From NCBI RefSeq assembly GCF_018326285.1, contig NZ_AP023362.1, positions 1,674,001 through 1,738,000 of the forward strand: 64,000 nucleotides of DNA, in the 5' to 3' direction. Below the pieces are notes generated by a model, which worked only from the letters and a program-made list of their open reading frames with translations, was not told the DNA's origin and ran no database searches. The DNA comes from Mycolicibacterium sp. TY81 (GTDB lineage: Bacteria > Actinomycetota > Actinomycetes > Mycobacteriales > Mycobacteriaceae). This document shows, piece by piece, positions 19,169-27,711 of the stretch. A program made the translations under genes and the position numbers. The first letter of the stretch is position 1. Every line of letters begins with the position of its first letter.

Positions 19169-20127
19169 CACCGATGAGACCCGCCGCTCGCCACGGCGTC
19201 ATCGGCGTCAGGGTTGGGGGCATCGGGAGAGGTAGCCGCCGCCTCCATATATGCCAGTTGTTGCGCCGTCGGGATCAAGTACGGCGCGAATACCGAGGCG
19301 CCGCGGAAGATTCGCGGCATCGAGGCGTGTAGCCAGGCGAGGGTAAAGACCAGCGGGGCGTCGGTCCGAACGTAGCTCCATCCCGACAAGTCGTTTCGCA
19401 TTGTTTTCGAGCCGTCCGCCTTCTCGAAGCCGATGTGAATACCCATCGGGTTGTCCGGTCGGATGTAGAGCCAGACGCCTTCGCCCAAGATGCAGATAGC
19501 GTCGACGGGAGGCTGTGGCGTGCTCGCAGGGTCGGAGTCTCCCAGCGACTTGCCCGCTGGAGGTTCGACCAGTGCCGTGTCCTCTAGGCACTTCCGCAGC
19601 GTTTTCACGGCGACGTGGTTCTCGAACGCGATAACGAAATAGGGTGGGACCATACCGATCTGTTTCAGGTACTCATGATCTTCGACGGTGAATACGCGAT
19701 CCGATTTGTTATCGGTCATGCGGAGCCGTTTGAAGGCGGTGCCCTTCTTGATGCAGTCATCGACAGCCGAGGCGTCTAGGCGGGATTTCACCTCGCCTGC
19801 CGCTGCCACGCCTTCGATGACGTACGTCCCTCGACGGTCGTTGGGAAAGCTCAGCGGGTGGTCGGGGTTCGTGATGACAATGTCGGATTCGCGCGAGCTG
19901 TCGCCGTATGCGTCATAGACATGACCTTTGCCGACGCCGTAATTCGACGGGAGATGCTGCCGGAGCACGTCGCGCACAGCGTCTTCGGCCCCGTCTCCGA
20001 TTGAGGTGGGGTGATTCGACTCCGCTCGTGCCCTCGTTAGCGCCGACCGGAGTTCCTGCTCAACGAGACCGAGGATCGTGTGGAATCGAAGCTCAACGAC
20101 GGGCGGCTGGCTCTGTTCGTCAGACAT
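19168..20127 (-). CDS. DUF6602-like protein with PD-(D/E)XK-type nuclease signature
   Basis: A 319-residue protein. The N-terminal half reads like the DUF6602 domain: a helix with E48, YGVGKGHVYDAYGDSSRESDIVI with D82, and EGVAAAGEVKSRL with E112 and K114. That E..D..ExK order is the PD-(D/E)XK nuclease pattern. The C-terminal half is mixed alpha/beta without recognised motifs. The frame is open to 20379, but ATG 20127 begins the domain; no clear ribosome site was seen. It is the first gene of a coupled pair in a small accessory patch. Nuclease activity is predicted, not shown. Confidence 0.7.
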   Translation of the reverse strand: MSDEQSQPPVVELRFHTILGLVEQELRSALTRARAESNHPTSIGDGAEDAVRDVLRQHLPSNYGVGKGHVYDAYGDSSRESDIVITNPDHPLSFPNDRRGTYVIEGVAAAGEVKSRLDASAVDDCIKKGTAFKRLRMTDNKSDRVFTVEDHEYLKQIGMVPPYFVIAFENHVAVKTLRKCLEDTALVEPPAGKSLGDSDPASTPQPPVDAICILGEGVWLYIRPDNPMGIHIGFEKADGSKTMRNDLSGWSYVRTDAPLVFTLAWLHASMPRIFRGASVFAPYLIPTAQQLAYMEAAATSPDAPNPDADDAVASGGSHR

Positions 20128-20186
20128 TGCCGCAGTATGCAATACAGCCCCGACAGGACGGCTCGATTCGTCAGCAGGGTCGCCCC

Positions 20187-20474
20187 TTACGCCTCGGCGG
20201 TCTCCGTGAACGTCGGTACCCATGCCCCGCAGTCGTCGCAGTCGTCGCAGTCGTAGAAGCTGACCAGGGTCGTCAGGCCCTGGGCGAACGCCACGGCGTC
20301 GGCGTTGCTCACGTGTCGCAGGGCGGCCTGGGCCTCCAGGTCGGTCAGGGGCGGCGGGTTGCACCGTCCGCAGTCGCAACCGGTGGACTCAGGCGGGGTG
20401 CCCGGCGTGGTCATCTCGACCCGCAGCAGCGCCCGCACGTCGGCGAGGCAGCGGTAGCCCTCGCGAACGAGCAC
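20187..20474 (-). CDS. small cysteine-rich hypothetical protein
   Basis: A 95-residue ORF starting at GTG 20474; ATG 20414 is a shorter alternative. It carries CDCGRC at mid-length and YDCDDCDDCGAWVP near the C-terminus, which could bind zinc. An N-terminal helix (REGYRCLADVRALLRVE) precedes them. Upstream frames are stopped by TAG at about 20550. It lies 59 bp upstream of the DUF6602 gene on the same strand and could be part of that cassette. No family recognised; it may be of phage or plasmid origin. Confidence 0.45.
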   Translation of the reverse strand: MLVREGYRCLADVRALLRVEMTTPGTPPESTGCDCGRCNPPPLTDLEAQAALRHVSNADAVAFAQGLTTLVSFYDCDDCDDCGAWVPTFTETAEA

Positions 20475-20707
20475 GCGGGCGGTACGGGGCGTGAACTGCT
20501 CGAATCGGCAGGGGTCGGTGGCAAGACCTGGCCTTCGCTCATTCGGCTACTCCGTCTCGAAACTCAGACGCTGGCGGTAGAGCCCCGAAACCATCGACCC
20601 TGACGTGACGGCGTACCACACTCGAACAAATGCGCCCTGGGTACAGGATCAAATGTGGAAACCTCGTATGGTGATTGACGTTTGCGTCGATCAGTGAGGA
20701 GCCGACC

Positions 20708-21187
20708 ATGGGAATCGCGGACCTGGCGTTGGGAGCCGCGCCACTGGCCGGAGGCGCGCTGCTCGGCGCCGTGGCGGGAAACCTGAAGCCACCGGACGTG
20801 CGCGCCGCAATCAAGGCCGACATGGACCTGCTGGACCGGATTCCGGCCGAGCAGACCGAGCGCCGCGCCGAACTGCAACGCACCATCGACATGCGGATCG
20901 ACGAGGTCATCGCCGCGGTCGACCGCAGCCGTCAGCTCAAGTCGACGGCGATCGGTTACGCGTTCAACCGCGAGGGCCGGCTGCGCGACATCCTCGTCTT
21001 CATCATGGCGGTGCTGTTCTGCATCATCTGGTGGAACCTCAAGCACTCGCGCACCGGTTGGCTGCCGATGTTCGTCGCGCTGATCGTCTTCACCGTGCTG
21101 TCCGGCTGGTACGCACTGCGCGGCATCGCCCGGGCGTTCTCGTCAGTGCTGCACCGGAACAAGAAGGCCGGGGACGCCGCTCAGTAG
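20708..21187 (+). CDS. small membrane protein, two transmembrane helices
   Basis: A 159-residue protein. A short hydrophobic Gly/Ala-rich N-terminus (LALGAAPLAGGALLGAVAG) is followed by a charged helical region, residues 30-95. Two strong transmembrane helices follow (DILVFIMAVLFCIIWW and WLPMFVALIVFTVLSGWYAL), then a basic tail. AGTGAGGA at 20693-20700 sets ATG 20708, so the TTG at 20675 is not needed. Its end overlaps the convergent CitE-like gene by 7 bp. Function unknown. Confidence 0.7.
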   Translation: MGIADLALGAAPLAGGALLGAVAGNLKPPDVRAAIKADMDLLDRIPAEQTERRAELQRTIDMRIDEVIAAVDRSRQLKSTAIGYAFNREGRLRDILVFIMAVLFCIIWWNLKHSRTGWLPMFVALIVFTVLSGWYALRGIARAFSSVLHRNKKAGDAAQ

Positions 21188-22098
21188 TGGTACGTGTCCG
21201 ACGGCGCCGACACGTGGTCGGGGTCGTCGCCGAACATCGACGGGTGAATGCCGTACGCCTTCGCCAGATCCAAAATCTTGTTGGCGCGGGCGATACGCGG
21301 CAGGTCCGAGCCGTTGCGGATTTCGCCGCCATCGCGCTCGAACTCCGCGAAAAACTCCTGCGCCCAGGCGATCTCGTCCAGTGAGGGCGACAGTCCCTCG
21401 TTGACCGTCGCGCACTGCTCCGGCGTCAGGCAGATCTTGCCGGTCATACCGAACTCGATGGAGACCGCGGTGGCCTCGCTGAGTTTGCGCGAGCTGGACC
21501 CGATGGTGGGGCCGTCGATGGCGCCGGGCAGGTGTGCGGCCTTGGCGGCGATGGTGAACCGCGAGCGGGCGTAGGCCAGCGTCGCCGGGTTGTCGCCGAA
21601 GCCGGTGTCGCGACGGAAGTCGCCGATACCGAACGCCAGCCGGAACGTGCCCTTGGCCGAGGCGATCTCGGTGATGCGCTCGAGCCCGCGGGCGGTCTCC
21701 ACCAGCGCGACGATTGGAACATTGGGCAGCCGCTTGGCGGTCTCGGTGACATGGTCGACCGACTCGACCATCGCCAACATGACGCCGCCCACCGACGTCT
21801 TGGACAGCATCTCCAGATCGTCGGCCCACCACGGCGTGCCGAAGCCGTTGACGCGCACCCAGTCGGTGTTGCCGTCGCCGAGCCAGCGCGCAGCGTTGTC
21901 CCGGGCCGCGTCCTTGTCCTTGGGTGCTACCGCGTCCTCGATGTCGATGATGACGATGTCGGCGCTGGACCGGGTGGCCGGCGAGAAGCGGTCGAATTGC
22001 GCTCCGTTGACCAGGAGCCAGCTGCGCGCGAGTACCGGGTCCAGTCGGGATCCGTGCTCGTTGGCGTCAGGTTCGTAGGTGCTGGTCTGGTCATACAC
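21181..22098 (-). CDS. HpcH/HpaI aldolase / citrate-lyase beta (CitE)-like protein
   Basis: A 305-residue member of the CitE-like family, magnesium-dependent C-C lyases or thioesterases acting on CoA thioesters such as malyl- or citramalyl-CoA. Visible are DIVIIDIEDAVAP with the metal-binding acidic pair, DWVRVNGFGTPW, ALVETARGL with the catalytic-site glutamate, and FGIGDFRRDTG. GTG 22098 begins the protein. It is downstream of the dienelactone hydrolase gene on the same strand, 44 bp away. The precise substrate is not readable. Confidence 0.82.
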   Translation of the reverse strand: MYDQTSTYEPDANEHGSRLDPVLARSWLLVNGAQFDRFSPATRSSADIVIIDIEDAVAPKDKDAARDNAARWLGDGNTDWVRVNGFGTPWWADDLEMLSKTSVGGVMLAMVESVDHVTETAKRLPNVPIVALVETARGLERITEIASAKGTFRLAFGIGDFRRDTGFGDNPATLAYARSRFTIAAKAAHLPGAIDGPTIGSSSRKLSEATAVSIEFGMTGKICLTPEQCATVNEGLSPSLDEIAWAQEFFAEFERDGGEIRNGSDLPRIARANKILDLAKAYGIHPSMFGDDPDHVSAPSDTYHY

Positions 22099-22142
22099 CC
22101 GTCAATCGTCCCGCACAGTGGGAGTCGGGCCCGCCCCGGGGG

Positions 22143-22883
22143 TTACTTCAGCGCCGCGCCGAACACCCGCTCCATCGCATCCCAGTGCCGCTGCGCCGCG
22201 GATTCGTCGTAAGCGCCGACGTTGTCGGGCACCGCGAAGCCGTGCGCGGCGGGATAGAACTCGACAGTGTGGTCGACGCCGGCGTCGGTCAGCGCGCGGT
22301 CCAGAATCTCGCCCTGCTCGGCGGTGAACGACCCGTCGTTTTCGGCGGCACCCACGTAGACCACCGCGCTGATCTGGTCGACGCGCAGGTGCGGGCTGTC
22401 CTCGGTGTCGGTGACCAGGCCGCCGCCGTGGAACGACATCGCCGCGGCGACCCGGTCGGGCAGCCGGCCCGCGACGATGAACGACGTGCGGCCGCCCATG
22501 CAGTAGCCGGTGGTGCCGAACTTGTCGCCCGCCACATCCGACCGGGCGGCCAGATAGTCGAAGAACGCGGTCGCGTCGGCGGCCATGATGTCCTGCGTGA
22601 CCTTGCGCATCATGCCGAACAAGCGGCCCCGCTCGGTCTCATCGGTGAACGCCGTGGCCATGTTGAACGGGGCCCAGCCGGCGTCGCGGTAGTAGATGTC
22701 CGGCACCAGCACCACGTAGCCCAGGGCGGCGAGGCGCGCGGCCATGTCGTCGAAGGTCTGCCGCGGGCCGCCCGCGTCGGGGTACATGACCACCGCGGGC
22801 CACGGGCCGGTGCCTTCGGGGGTCGCGACGGTGACGGCGCAGGTGCCGTCGGCGGTGGTGATGGTGTCCTTGGTCACGGGCAT
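22143..22883 (-). CDS. dienelactone hydrolase-family protein
   Basis: A 246-residue alpha/beta hydrolase of the dienelactone hydrolase type. GYCMGG holds the nucleophilic cysteine, a later aspartate lies near ENDGSF, and the catalytic histidine lies in YPAAHGFAVPD. The frame is open antisense to thyA, but ATG 22883 with a minus-strand TAGAAC (22891-22896) seven bases upstream fixes the start as leaderless. Divergence from thyA matches the Rv2765-thyA arrangement of M. tuberculosis. It should open lactone or ester rings; natural substrate unknown. Confidence 0.85.
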   Translation of the reverse strand: MPVTKDTITTADGTCAVTVATPEGTGPWPAVVMYPDAGGPRQTFDDMAARLAALGYVVLVPDIYYRDAGWAPFNMATAFTDETERGRLFGMMRKVTQDIMAADATAFFDYLAARSDVAGDKFGTTGYCMGGRTSFIVAGRLPDRVAAAMSFHGGGLVTDTEDSPHLRVDQISAVVYVGAAENDGSFTAEQGEILDRALTDAGVDHTVEFYPAAHGFAVPDNVGAYDESAAQRHWDAMERVFGAALK

Positions 22884-22890
22884 GGCTTCC

Positions 22891-22919
22891 GTTCTACTCC
22901 CCGCCCCGGAACGTAAGCT
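22891..22919. promoter_or_regulatory. divergent -10 hexamers for dienelactone hydrolase gene and thyA
   Basis: Minus strand TAGAAC (22891-22896) lies seven bases before ATG 22883. Plus strand TAAGCT (22914-22919) lies six bases before GTG 22926. Both genes look leaderless, and the promoters share a 42-bp intergenic. Confidence 0.5.
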
Positions 22920-22925
22920 GAGGGC

Positions 22926-23726
22926 GTGGCTGTGCCGACCCCTTACGAAGACCTGCTGCGCCTGGTGCTGGAACAGGGCACACCCAAGTCCGATCGCACC
23001 GGGACCGGCACCCGGAGCCTGTTCGGCCACCAGCTGCGCTACGACCTGGCCGCCGGGTTCCCGCTGCTGACCACCAAGAAGGTGCACACCAAGTCGGTGA
23101 TCTACGAACTGCTGTGGTTCCTGCGCGGCGACTCCAACGTGCGGTGGCTGCAGGAGCGCGGCGTGACCATCTGGGATGAATGGGCCTCGGAGACAGGCGA
23201 ACTCGGTCCGGTGTACGGCGTGCAGTGGCGGTCCTGGCCGACGCCGTCGGGCGAGCACGTCGACCAGATCAGCGCCGCACTCGAGATGCTGAAGACCAAC
23301 CCCGACAGCCGGCGCAACATCGTCTCGGCGTGGAACGTCGGCGAGATCGCCCAGATGGCGCTGCCGCCGTGCCACGCGCTGTTCCAGTTCTACGTCGCCG
23401 ACGGCAAGCTCAGCTGCCAGCTGTACCAGCGCAGCGCCGACCTGTTCCTCGGCGTGCCGTTCAACATCGCCTCGTACGCGCTGCTGACGCACATGATGGC
23501 CGCTCAGGCGGGCCTCGAGGTCGGCGAGTTCGTCTGGACCGGCGGCGACTGCCACATCTACGACAACCATGTCGAGCAGGTGCAGCTGCAGCTGTCCCGC
23601 GAGCCCCGGCCGTACCCGGAACTTGTTCTGGCGCCGCGTGATTCGATCTTCGACTACCAGTATGAGGACATCGCGATCGTCAACTACGACCCGCACCCCG
23701 CCATCAAGGCTCCCGTTGCGGTCTGA
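22926..23726 (+). CDS. thyA: thymidylate synthase
   Basis: A 266-residue ThyA that methylates dUMP to dTMP using methylene-tetrahydrofolate, giving dihydrofolate. [19 protein letters not shown] and [11 protein letters not shown] are near the N-terminus, the catalytic cysteine is C149 in [11 protein letters not shown], and [20 protein letters not shown] follows. GTG 22926 has a TAAGCT -10 six bases upstream. dfrA follows after a large hairpin, so the two enzymes of the folate cycle are neighbours, as usual. No thyX is seen in the window. Confidence 0.97.
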   Translation: MAVPTPYEDLLRLVLEQGTPKSDRTGTGTRSLFGHQLRYDLAAGFPLLTTKKVHTKSVIYELLWFLRGDSNVRWLQERGVTIWDEWASETGELGPVYGVQWRSWPTPSGEHVDQISAALEMLKTNPDSRRNIVSAWNVGEIAQMALPPCHALFQFYVADGKLSCQLYQRSADLFLGVPFNIASYALLTHMMAAQAGLEVGEFVWTGGDCHIYDNHVEQVQLQLSREPRPYPELVLAPRDSIFDYQYEDIAIVNYDPHPAIKAPVAV

Positions 23727-23772
23727 CGCTGTCGGGGCCCGGGGGCTCTGGTGACATGTTCGATTTGGACCC

Positions 23773-23806
23773 GTCAACTTTCCCTGACCAGTCAAGGAAA
23801 GTTGAC
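23773..23806. repeat. near-perfect 34-bp hairpin between thyA and dfrA
   Basis: GTCAACTTTCC (23773-23783) and GGAAAGTTGAC (23796-23806) are exact reverse complements. Inner TGAC/GTCA pairs make it almost a full palindrome, with one C-A mismatch and a CA centre. It could terminate or attenuate thyA transcription before dfrA, or be a protein operator. Confidence 0.65.
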
Positions 23807-23872
23807 CGCTTCAATTCGCAAGTGCCACAGGAGAGCCGACACGCCGACTGCGACACGCAGGGGGACGGCGCG

Positions 23873-24331
23873 GTGAAGCTGATCTGGGCGCAGGGCAACG
23901 GCGGTGTCATCGGCCGCGACAACGACATCCCCTGGCAGCTGCCCGAGGACATGGCGCACTTCAAAGAACTGACACTCGGCTCCACGGTCGTGATGGGCCG
24001 GCTCACCTGGGAGTCGCTGCCGGAGCGGTTCCGCCCGCTGCCGGGCCGCCGCAACGTCGTCGTCAGCCGCGACGCGGGTTATGTCGCCGAAGGCGCCGAG
24101 GTGGTGACGTCGTTGCCCGCCGAGATCGACGGCTGGGTGATGGGCGGAGCGCAGCTGTACGCTCTGGCGCTGCCGGCGGCGACGCTGTGCGAGGTCACCG
24201 AGATCGACGTCGACGTGCCCGACGGCGACGCTTTCGCGCCGGCGTTGGACGACTCCTGGACCGTCACGCACAGCGAGTGGCAGACCAGCAAGACCGGCCT
24301 GCGCTACCGCTTCTGCACCTATCGGCGGTAG
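23873..24331 (+). CDS. dfrA: dihydrofolate reductase
   Basis: A 152-residue DHFR that reduces dihydrofolate to tetrahydrofolate with NADPH. The N-terminus [20 protein letters not shown], the active-site LPEDM with the catalytic acidic residue, [11 protein letters not shown] and [12 protein letters not shown] are all standard. The open frame reaches 23756 through the hairpin, but AGGGGGA at about 23859-23865 places the start at GTG 23873. It is the trimethoprim target family. Its end overlaps the convergent DUF4303 gene by 13 bp. Confidence 0.95.
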   Translation: MKLIWAQGNGGVIGRDNDIPWQLPEDMAHFKELTLGSTVVMGRLTWESLPERFRPLPGRRNVVVSRDAGYVAEGAEVVTSLPAEIDGWVMGGAQLYALALPAATLCEVTEIDVDVPDGDAFAPALDDSWTVTHSEWQTSKTGLRYRFCTYRR

Positions 24332-25551
24332 CCGGCGAGCCGCCGGACGTCGGGGTCGGGATCGTGGGCGGCCAGGTCGGTGATCCGGGCGCTCAGCGCC
24401 GCGACGTCGTCGGGGTCCAGACCCTCGGGTCCCATGGGGCCGATCAGTTCACCGAGGACGACGACGGCGTGCCGGCGGATCAGCGGCTCGGCATGGTCGA
24501 GCCCCGCCCGGGCGCCGGGGAGGTCGGCGGCGTCCAGCGTGCAGTAGCCCTGGCCGGGAGCCAACTCATCCGCGATGAGTGCCGCGACACTCGGGTCGGC
24601 GAGCCCGGCGGCCAGCAGCGCGTAGTCCAGCGGCCGATGGCTGCGGCCGTGATCGCGGAACGACCGGTACGACGCCGTGACGGCGGCCGCGCGGGTTGCC
24701 GCGGGCAGGTCGCTCTCCAGCACCTGGGGTCCATAGCCCAGCCGTCCCAGCGCGGTGGCCGCCCAGTCGTGGCCGGGGCCGGGCAGGGGCACCGCCGCCC
24801 ATAGCGCGTCGAGCACTTCGGGCGACGCGACATCGAGGTCCGCCAACAGCTTGGCGCCGAGCCAGGCGGTGTCCCGGCGCTTCAACGCCGCGATGGCGAC
24901 GGGAACCGCGGCACCGCCGAGCTCCAGCAGGAGTGCCCGTGCGCGTTCCTGGCCCAGGTCGCCCGGCGGTCCGGGTACCAGTCCGGCAGCCGCCGCCAGC
25001 GCGGCCACCCGCTGCTCGACCGGCAGCGCCAGGATCGCGTGCTCGGCCGCGGCGGCGGCGACGTACTCGGGGAAATGTCGCTGCAGTTCGGCGGATGTCA
25101 GCGAGCGCACCAGCAGATCGCCGTCCTCGTCGTCGAGGTAGACGACGACGTCGGCCGGCAGGGTGCCGTCGGCCACCAGCGTGGCTCGCACGCCTGCGGC
25201 GATGGTCAGCATCGCCTGCGCGAACCGCTCCCAGGCCTGGTCCCACTGGGCACGTGGCAGGCCCGACACCGCCTCGACCAGCCGGTCACCCCAGTCGCCG
25301 GCGGTCTCGCTCCACTCGTAGTCCTGGTGCTCCCAGTCCGGTGGGCTGAACCGGCAGGACGGCTCCGGCACCGTCTGCTCGGTGGCCAGGGCCAGATTGG
25401 GCAGGTAGATGACACCGGTCGTCTCAGCGTAGAACTCGCTGAACGCCACCGCGTACGGCTGTTGCCCTGCGGCCGCGCCGGCCAGCGCGCGCACCGCCGT
25501 GACCGCGGCGGCGGTCAGGTCGGTTTCGAATCCCGCCCAGTCGAACCGCAC
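24319..25551 (-). CDS. DUF4303 N-terminal domain fused to HEAT-like repeats
   Basis: A 410-residue protein. The N-terminal ~170 residues fit DUF4303 ([17 protein letters not shown] strand, then [10 protein letters not shown] and a Trp/Tyr-rich [20 protein letters not shown] segment). Residues about 185-410 are Ala/Leu-rich helical pairs ending in [17 protein letters not shown] and [14 protein letters not shown], which read as HEAT-like repeats. It starts 6 bp after the stop of the gyrase A-like gene, so it is probably in the topoisomerase operon. No enzyme motif is visible; a scaffold or protein-binding role is a guess. Confidence 0.65.
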   Translation of the reverse strand: MRFDWAGFETDLTAAAVTAVRALAGAAAGQQPYAVAFSEFYAETTGVIYLPNLALATEQTVPEPSCRFSPPDWEHQDYEWSETAGDWGDRLVEAVSGLPRAQWDQAWERFAQAMLTIAAGVRATLVADGTLPADVVVYLDDEDGDLLVRSLTSAELQRHFPEYVAAAAAEHAILALPVEQRVAALAAAAGLVPGPPGDLGQERARALLLELGGAAVPVAIAALKRRDTAWLGAKLLADLDVASPEVLDALWAAVPLPGPGHDWAATALGRLGYGPQVLESDLPAATRAAAVTASYRSFRDHGRSHRPLDYALLAAGLADPSVAALIADELAPGQGYCTLDAADLPGARAGLDHAEPLIRRHAVVVLGELIGPMGPEGLDPDDVAALSARITDLAAHDPDPDVRRLAGYRR

Positions 25552-25557
25552 AGATGC

Positions 25558-27699
25558 CTACGCCTCTGCCGGCGTCACGTCGGCGCCCGTGCCCTTCACC
25601 GAGGACTTCGCGCGCTTCTCGGCGCGCACGGTCTTGCCATTGCGCACGAACCCGGTGGGGGAGACCGCCGCCGACAGCAGGGCATCCTCACCGCCGACGA
25701 ACGGGTGGAAGCCCACGCCGGCGCCGCCGCGGCCCTTGACCGGGATGTCGGCGACTTCGGTTACCTTCCAGCCCTTTTCGGAGGTCGACAAGATGGCTTC
25801 GCCGTTACCGCACGTGATCGGCAGTGCGGCGATGACCTCGTCACCGTCGCCGGCCAGCTTCACACCGGCCACGCCATTGCCCGCCGCGCCCTGTGGATTC
25901 ACCGCGGCCGGGTCGATGCGCAGAATCTTGCCGCGCCGCGTCACCAGTGCCAGGTGATGGCCCGGCGTCAGCACGCCCGAGCGCAGCAGCCCTGTGATGT
26001 CCGGGGCCACCGGGATGTCGCGCGTCTTGAACGGCAGGCCATTGCCGTTGGTGAACTTGATGCGCCCGTCGGTCCACACCGCCCAGCCCAGCCCGGCGGA
26101 CAGCAGGTCGCCGTGGCTGTCGGAGAACACGCCCCGATCGTCAAGGCGCCAGTTGGCGTTGACTTTTCGCTCACGCGGGCCGTCGTCGTCGGAACTCGAG
26201 GCCGTCGGCGTGCCCTCGAAGTCCAGGACCGTGCGGCGGTCGAATTCGGGCCCGGCGAACAGCTTCGCCGTCTCCTTCAGTTCGTTGTCGATCACCACGC
26301 GCCGAGCATCGGGGTTCGCGACGAGCTCGGTGAGCTCGGCGAATTCGGCATCCAGCTTGTCCGCCTCGGCCTGCAGCTCGATGACGTCGAGCTTCGTCAG
26401 ACGTCGAAGTTGCAGTGCCAGCACGTAATTGGCCTGCTCCTCGTCGATGCTGAACCGCTCCTGCAGCCCGCGCCGGGCGTCGTCGACGGTGTCGGAGCCG
26501 CGGATGACCGCGACGGCCGCGTCGATGTCCAGGTGGATCTTCATCAGGCCGGCGACCAGATGCCTGCGGGCGGTGACCTTCTCGAGCCGGTACTGGCTGC
26601 GGTGCAGGACCACCGAGTCGCGCAGGTGCAGGAAGGCGCCGATCAGCTCGCGCACCGTCCACCACCGCGGCACGCGGTCCTCGTCGAGCGCCACCAGGCT
26701 GGCGGCGAACGTCGACTCCAGCGGGGTCAACGCCAGTAGCTGGTCGCGGATGGTCTCGGCGGCGTGGCCGCGCTTGGCGGTGACGACGATCCGCAGCCCG
26801 TTGCGACGGTCGGTCAGGTCGGACATGTCGGCGACGCCGGCCAGCTCGCCGGACTCGACCAGCGCCCGAATCCGGTCCTGCACAGTGTTGCTCGCGACAC
26901 CGGGCGGCAGCTCGGTGATCACGACGTTCTTGCCGTCGACCGACAGGGTGCCGCGCACGGTGAGCGCACCGCGGCCGGTGGTGAGGTACTCGCGCAGCCC
27001 GGCGGTGCCGACCACCGTCGCACCACAGCCCCAGTCCGGGCCGGGAATGAGTTTGGCCAGCCGGTCGTCGGTCATGTTCGGGGTCTTCAGCAGCGCCCGG
27101 CAGGCCGCCATGATCTCGCGCGGATTGTGCGCGGGCACCTTGGTGGCCCAGCCTTCGGCGATGCCGACGGCGCCGTTGCACAGGAGCACCGGCCATTGGG
27201 CCGGGAGCATCGTGGGCTCGATCCATTCCCCGTCGAATGTGGGCACCATCGGCACCGCGTGGTCGTCGAGTTCGGCGGTCAGCGCCGCGCCGGGGGCCGA
27301 CAGCCGCATCTCGGTGTACCGGTCGGCGGCCGGGATGTCACCCTGGATGCGCGGGAAAGCGCCTTGTCCGTCAATGACTTTCACGCGCTGGAACTCGGCG
27401 GCCATTAGCGCCGCCGCGCCGTACATCGACGCGCCGCCGTGCGGGTGCAGGTTGCCGGTGACGGCCGAGCAGACCTTCGAAGACTTCTGCGGCTTGTTGC
27501 CGGGCAGCAGTTTCGAGTCGTGCATCTGGTACAGCAGCCGGCGCTGGCCCGGCTTGAGGCCGTCGAACGCCGACGGGATGGCGCGGTCGCTGACGCTGTA
27601 GAGCGCGAAGGTCAGCTGGTAGTGGTTCCAGTAGTCGTCGGCGCTCTGGTCGAGGACCAGGTCCTGATTCTGCTCAGGAACGTCCAGGGTCGAGGTCAC
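25558..27699 (-). CDS. atypical type II topoisomerase, GyrA/ParC-like subunit (TopoM-like)
   Basis: A 713-residue DNA breakage-rejoining subunit. The catalytic tyrosine is Y128 in AADRYTEMRLS, next to the conserved R127; PGQRRLLYQM near residue 50 and PHGGASMYGAA near 87 belong to the winged-helix core. It is shorter than GyrA, and the C-terminal domain shows no QRRGGKG GyrA box, so it would not wrap DNA as gyrase does. The partner gene lies 12 bp upstream. The pair resembles TopoM of M. smegmatis, reported to introduce positive supercoils; that activity here is inferred. Confidence 0.85.
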   Translation of the reverse strand: MTSTLDVPEQNQDLVLDQSADDYWNHYQLTFALYSVSDRAIPSAFDGLKPGQRRLLYQMHDSKLLPGNKPQKSSKVCSAVTGNLHPHGGASMYGAAALMAAEFQRVKVIDGQGAFPRIQGDIPAADRYTEMRLSAPGAALTAELDDHAVPMVPTFDGEWIEPTMLPAQWPVLLCNGAVGIAEGWATKVPAHNPREIMAACRALLKTPNMTDDRLAKLIPGPDWGCGATVVGTAGLREYLTTGRGALTVRGTLSVDGKNVVITELPPGVASNTVQDRIRALVESGELAGVADMSDLTDRRNGLRIVVTAKRGHAAETIRDQLLALTPLESTFAASLVALDEDRVPRWWTVRELIGAFLHLRDSVVLHRSQYRLEKVTARRHLVAGLMKIHLDIDAAVAVIRGSDTVDDARRGLQERFSIDEEQANYVLALQLRRLTKLDVIELQAEADKLDAEFAELTELVANPDARRVVIDNELKETAKLFAGPEFDRRTVLDFEGTPTASSSDDDGPRERKVNANWRLDDRGVFSDSHGDLLSAGLGWAVWTDGRIKFTNGNGLPFKTRDIPVAPDITGLLRSGVLTPGHHLALVTRRGKILRIDPAAVNPQGAAGNGVAGVKLAGDGDEVIAALPITCGNGEAILSTSEKGWKVTEVADIPVKGRGGAGVGFHPFVGGEDALLSAAVSPTGFVRNGKTVRAEKRAKSSVKGTGADVTPAEA

Positions 27700-27711
27700 A
27701 GTTGACTCTTT

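Noticed and set aside
20620..20640. Possible LexA/SOS box (TCGAAC half-site near 20622)
   Set aside because: The second half (GTTCGA) is missing.
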